The notes below the pieces were generated by a model, which had not been told where the DNA came from, did no database searches, and worked only from the letters and a program-made list of their open reading frames with translations. A DNA stretch of 5,799 nt from JACQBY01 sp041486115. Lineage in GTDB: Bacteria; Nitrospirota; Nitrospiria; JACQBW01. The stretch spans positions 1-5,799 of the forward strand of contig JBGPKT010000137.1 of assembly GCA_041486115.1 (NCBI GenBank), written 5' to 3'. Every line of letters starts with the position of its first letter. The stretch's first letter is position 1. A program made the translations under genes and the position numbers. This document shows positions 4,970-5,799 of this stretch, piece by piece.

Positions 4970-5799
4970 GTCCTCAGTCTACATCAGCGAATTGCTTGGA
5001 GTCCCCGTTTTGGACGCGGTCGGGGAGGAGATCGGGCGGGTTAAAGATTTTTTTATTACACCGGGGGAGACTTTTCCAAAAATATCGGCCGTTTTATACG
5101 GATATCGCAGGGAATATGTCCTCCCATGGGAAAAGGTCAATTTTTATAACCGCCGGTTTTTTTCAACCCGGATACATAAAGCCGACCAGCGTAAAGCCGA
5201 GCTGACCCGACAGGAGATTCTGATCAAAAGAGACATTCTCGACAAACAGATTGTCGATATCCATGGAGCGAAGCTCGTCAGGGTGAATGACTTGGAGTTT
5301 CAGGATTTCAACGGATCTCTCTCTCTGGTTTCTGCCGATGTGGGGATCCGGGGAATTATAAGAAGGCTTCTGGGGGGCAACGCCAGGGATTGGTGGCGAA
5401 AAACGTTGGATCATAAAAAGTCCAAGCAACTCATCAGCTGGACATACGTCGCGCCGATTCAGCCCAAGTTAAGCCGCCTCGAACTCAATATCCCCCGGCA
5501 GAAGGTCTCGCAACTTCTTCCTCAGGACATTGCAGACATTCTCGAGCAAGTGTCATTGAAAGAAGGGGAATTCCTTTTTAAGTCACTTGATAAAAACATG
5601 GCAGCAAAAACGCTTCCCGAATTAGACCGGCAGACTCAGGCGAGGATTGTCGAAAAACTGGGAAAAGAAATGGCGTCCGACATTCTCGAATTGATGCCTC
5701 CCGATAAAGCGGCGGACGTCCTCGGGGATTTGCCCGAAAACAGCGCCCGCGAAATTATCAGGGCGATGGAAAAGGATGAGGCGAAAGAGGTCCAGGAAC
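4962..5799 (+). CDS. PRC-barrel / MgtE N-domain protein, 3'-truncated by window edge
   Basis: An open frame from ATG 4962 to the window end (279 codons visible, no stop). Residues about 5-70 (SSVYISELLGVPVLD...GRVKDFFI) look like a PRC-barrel. Residues about 85-135 (LIKRDILDKQIVDIHGAKLV) look like a second PRC-type unit. From about 183 onward LLPQDIADILEQVSLKEGEF, ELMPPDKAADVLGDLPENSA and related helices form the MgtE N-terminal superhelical repeat, which in the Mg2+ channel MgtE shifts with bound magnesium. In MgtE this domain is followed by CBS domains and a membrane channel; whether those follow here cannot be seen. No membrane segment appears in the visible part. Soluble PRC-MgtE_N-CBS proteins of about 430 aa are known to me as likely regulators of divalent-metal transport. 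The start overlaps the era stop by 8 bases with little Shine-Dalgarno, which suggests translational coupling. Confidence 0.85.
   Translation, partial: MNRSSVYISELLGVPVLDAVGEEIGRVKDFFITPGETFPKISAVLYGYRREYVLPWEKVNFYNRRFFSTRIHKADQRKAELTRQEILIKRDILDKQIVDIHGAKLVRVNDLEFQDFNGSLSLVSADVGIRGIIRRLLGGNARDWWRKTLDHKKSKQLISWTYVAPIQPKLSRLELNIPRQKVSQLLPQDIADILEQVSLKEGEFLFKSLDKNMAAKTLPELDRQTQARIVEKLGKEMASDILELMPPDKAADVLGDLPENSAREIIRAMEKDEAKEVQE

Noticed and set aside
4996..5205. Short plus-strand frame inside the PRC/MgtE_N gene
   Set aside because: It is out of frame with the long domain-bearing frame that starts at 4962 and runs through the window end.

Overview
The window has a moderate base composition and a conserved housekeeping core: the 3' part of glutamine synthetase, the GTPase Era, and a MgtE-N-domain protein. 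It also carries a NifA-type sigma54 activator and a palindromic repeat whose outer arms resemble TCATTGCGAGC. That repeat and the NifA-type regulator suggest a Gram-negative, non-enteric bacterium such as Nitrospirota or a deltaproteobacterium-like lineage. This is an impression only; no marker gene settles it.

Left block, plus strand (1-2906): the C-terminal 258 residues of type I glutamine synthetase (glnA) run to 778. A perfect 12-bp stem-loop follows (826-861), and directly after it a GAF / AAA+ / Fis-HTH activator closely resembling NifA. The activator's stop overlaps the start of a small secreted YtkA/FixH-like lipoprotein (2454-2906). Nitrogen assimilation and its control therefore sit together, but no nitrogenase gene is visible.

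Middle block (2907-4018): a convergent interval holds a T-tract-trailed structure that can terminate a minus-strand gene, and a short coding-like fragment. A minus-strand two-CBS-domain protein (3023-3412) has an excellent ribosome binding site. Upstream of it lie about 600 bases without a firmly established gene. These contain a possible 47-residue minus-strand gene with a strong ribosome binding site, two copies of a 12-bp motif reminiscent of IS21-type terminal repeats, a small dyad, and a REP-like palindrome (3819-3893).

Right block, plus strand (4019-5799): era, with a candidate promoter at 3931-3959, overlaps by 8 bases a gene that runs off the window end. That gene encodes PRC-barrel-like domains followed by the MgtE N-terminal superhelical domain, and is probably a cytosolic metal-sensing or regulatory protein. 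Era links to ribosome assembly; its neighbour links to divalent cation homeostasis.

I see no convincing wholly new multi-gene system. The items most worth a second look are the hairpin abutting the nifA start, the nifA-lipoprotein coupling, the small gene versus IS-end question at 3652-3803, and the structured convergent interval at 2916-3050.
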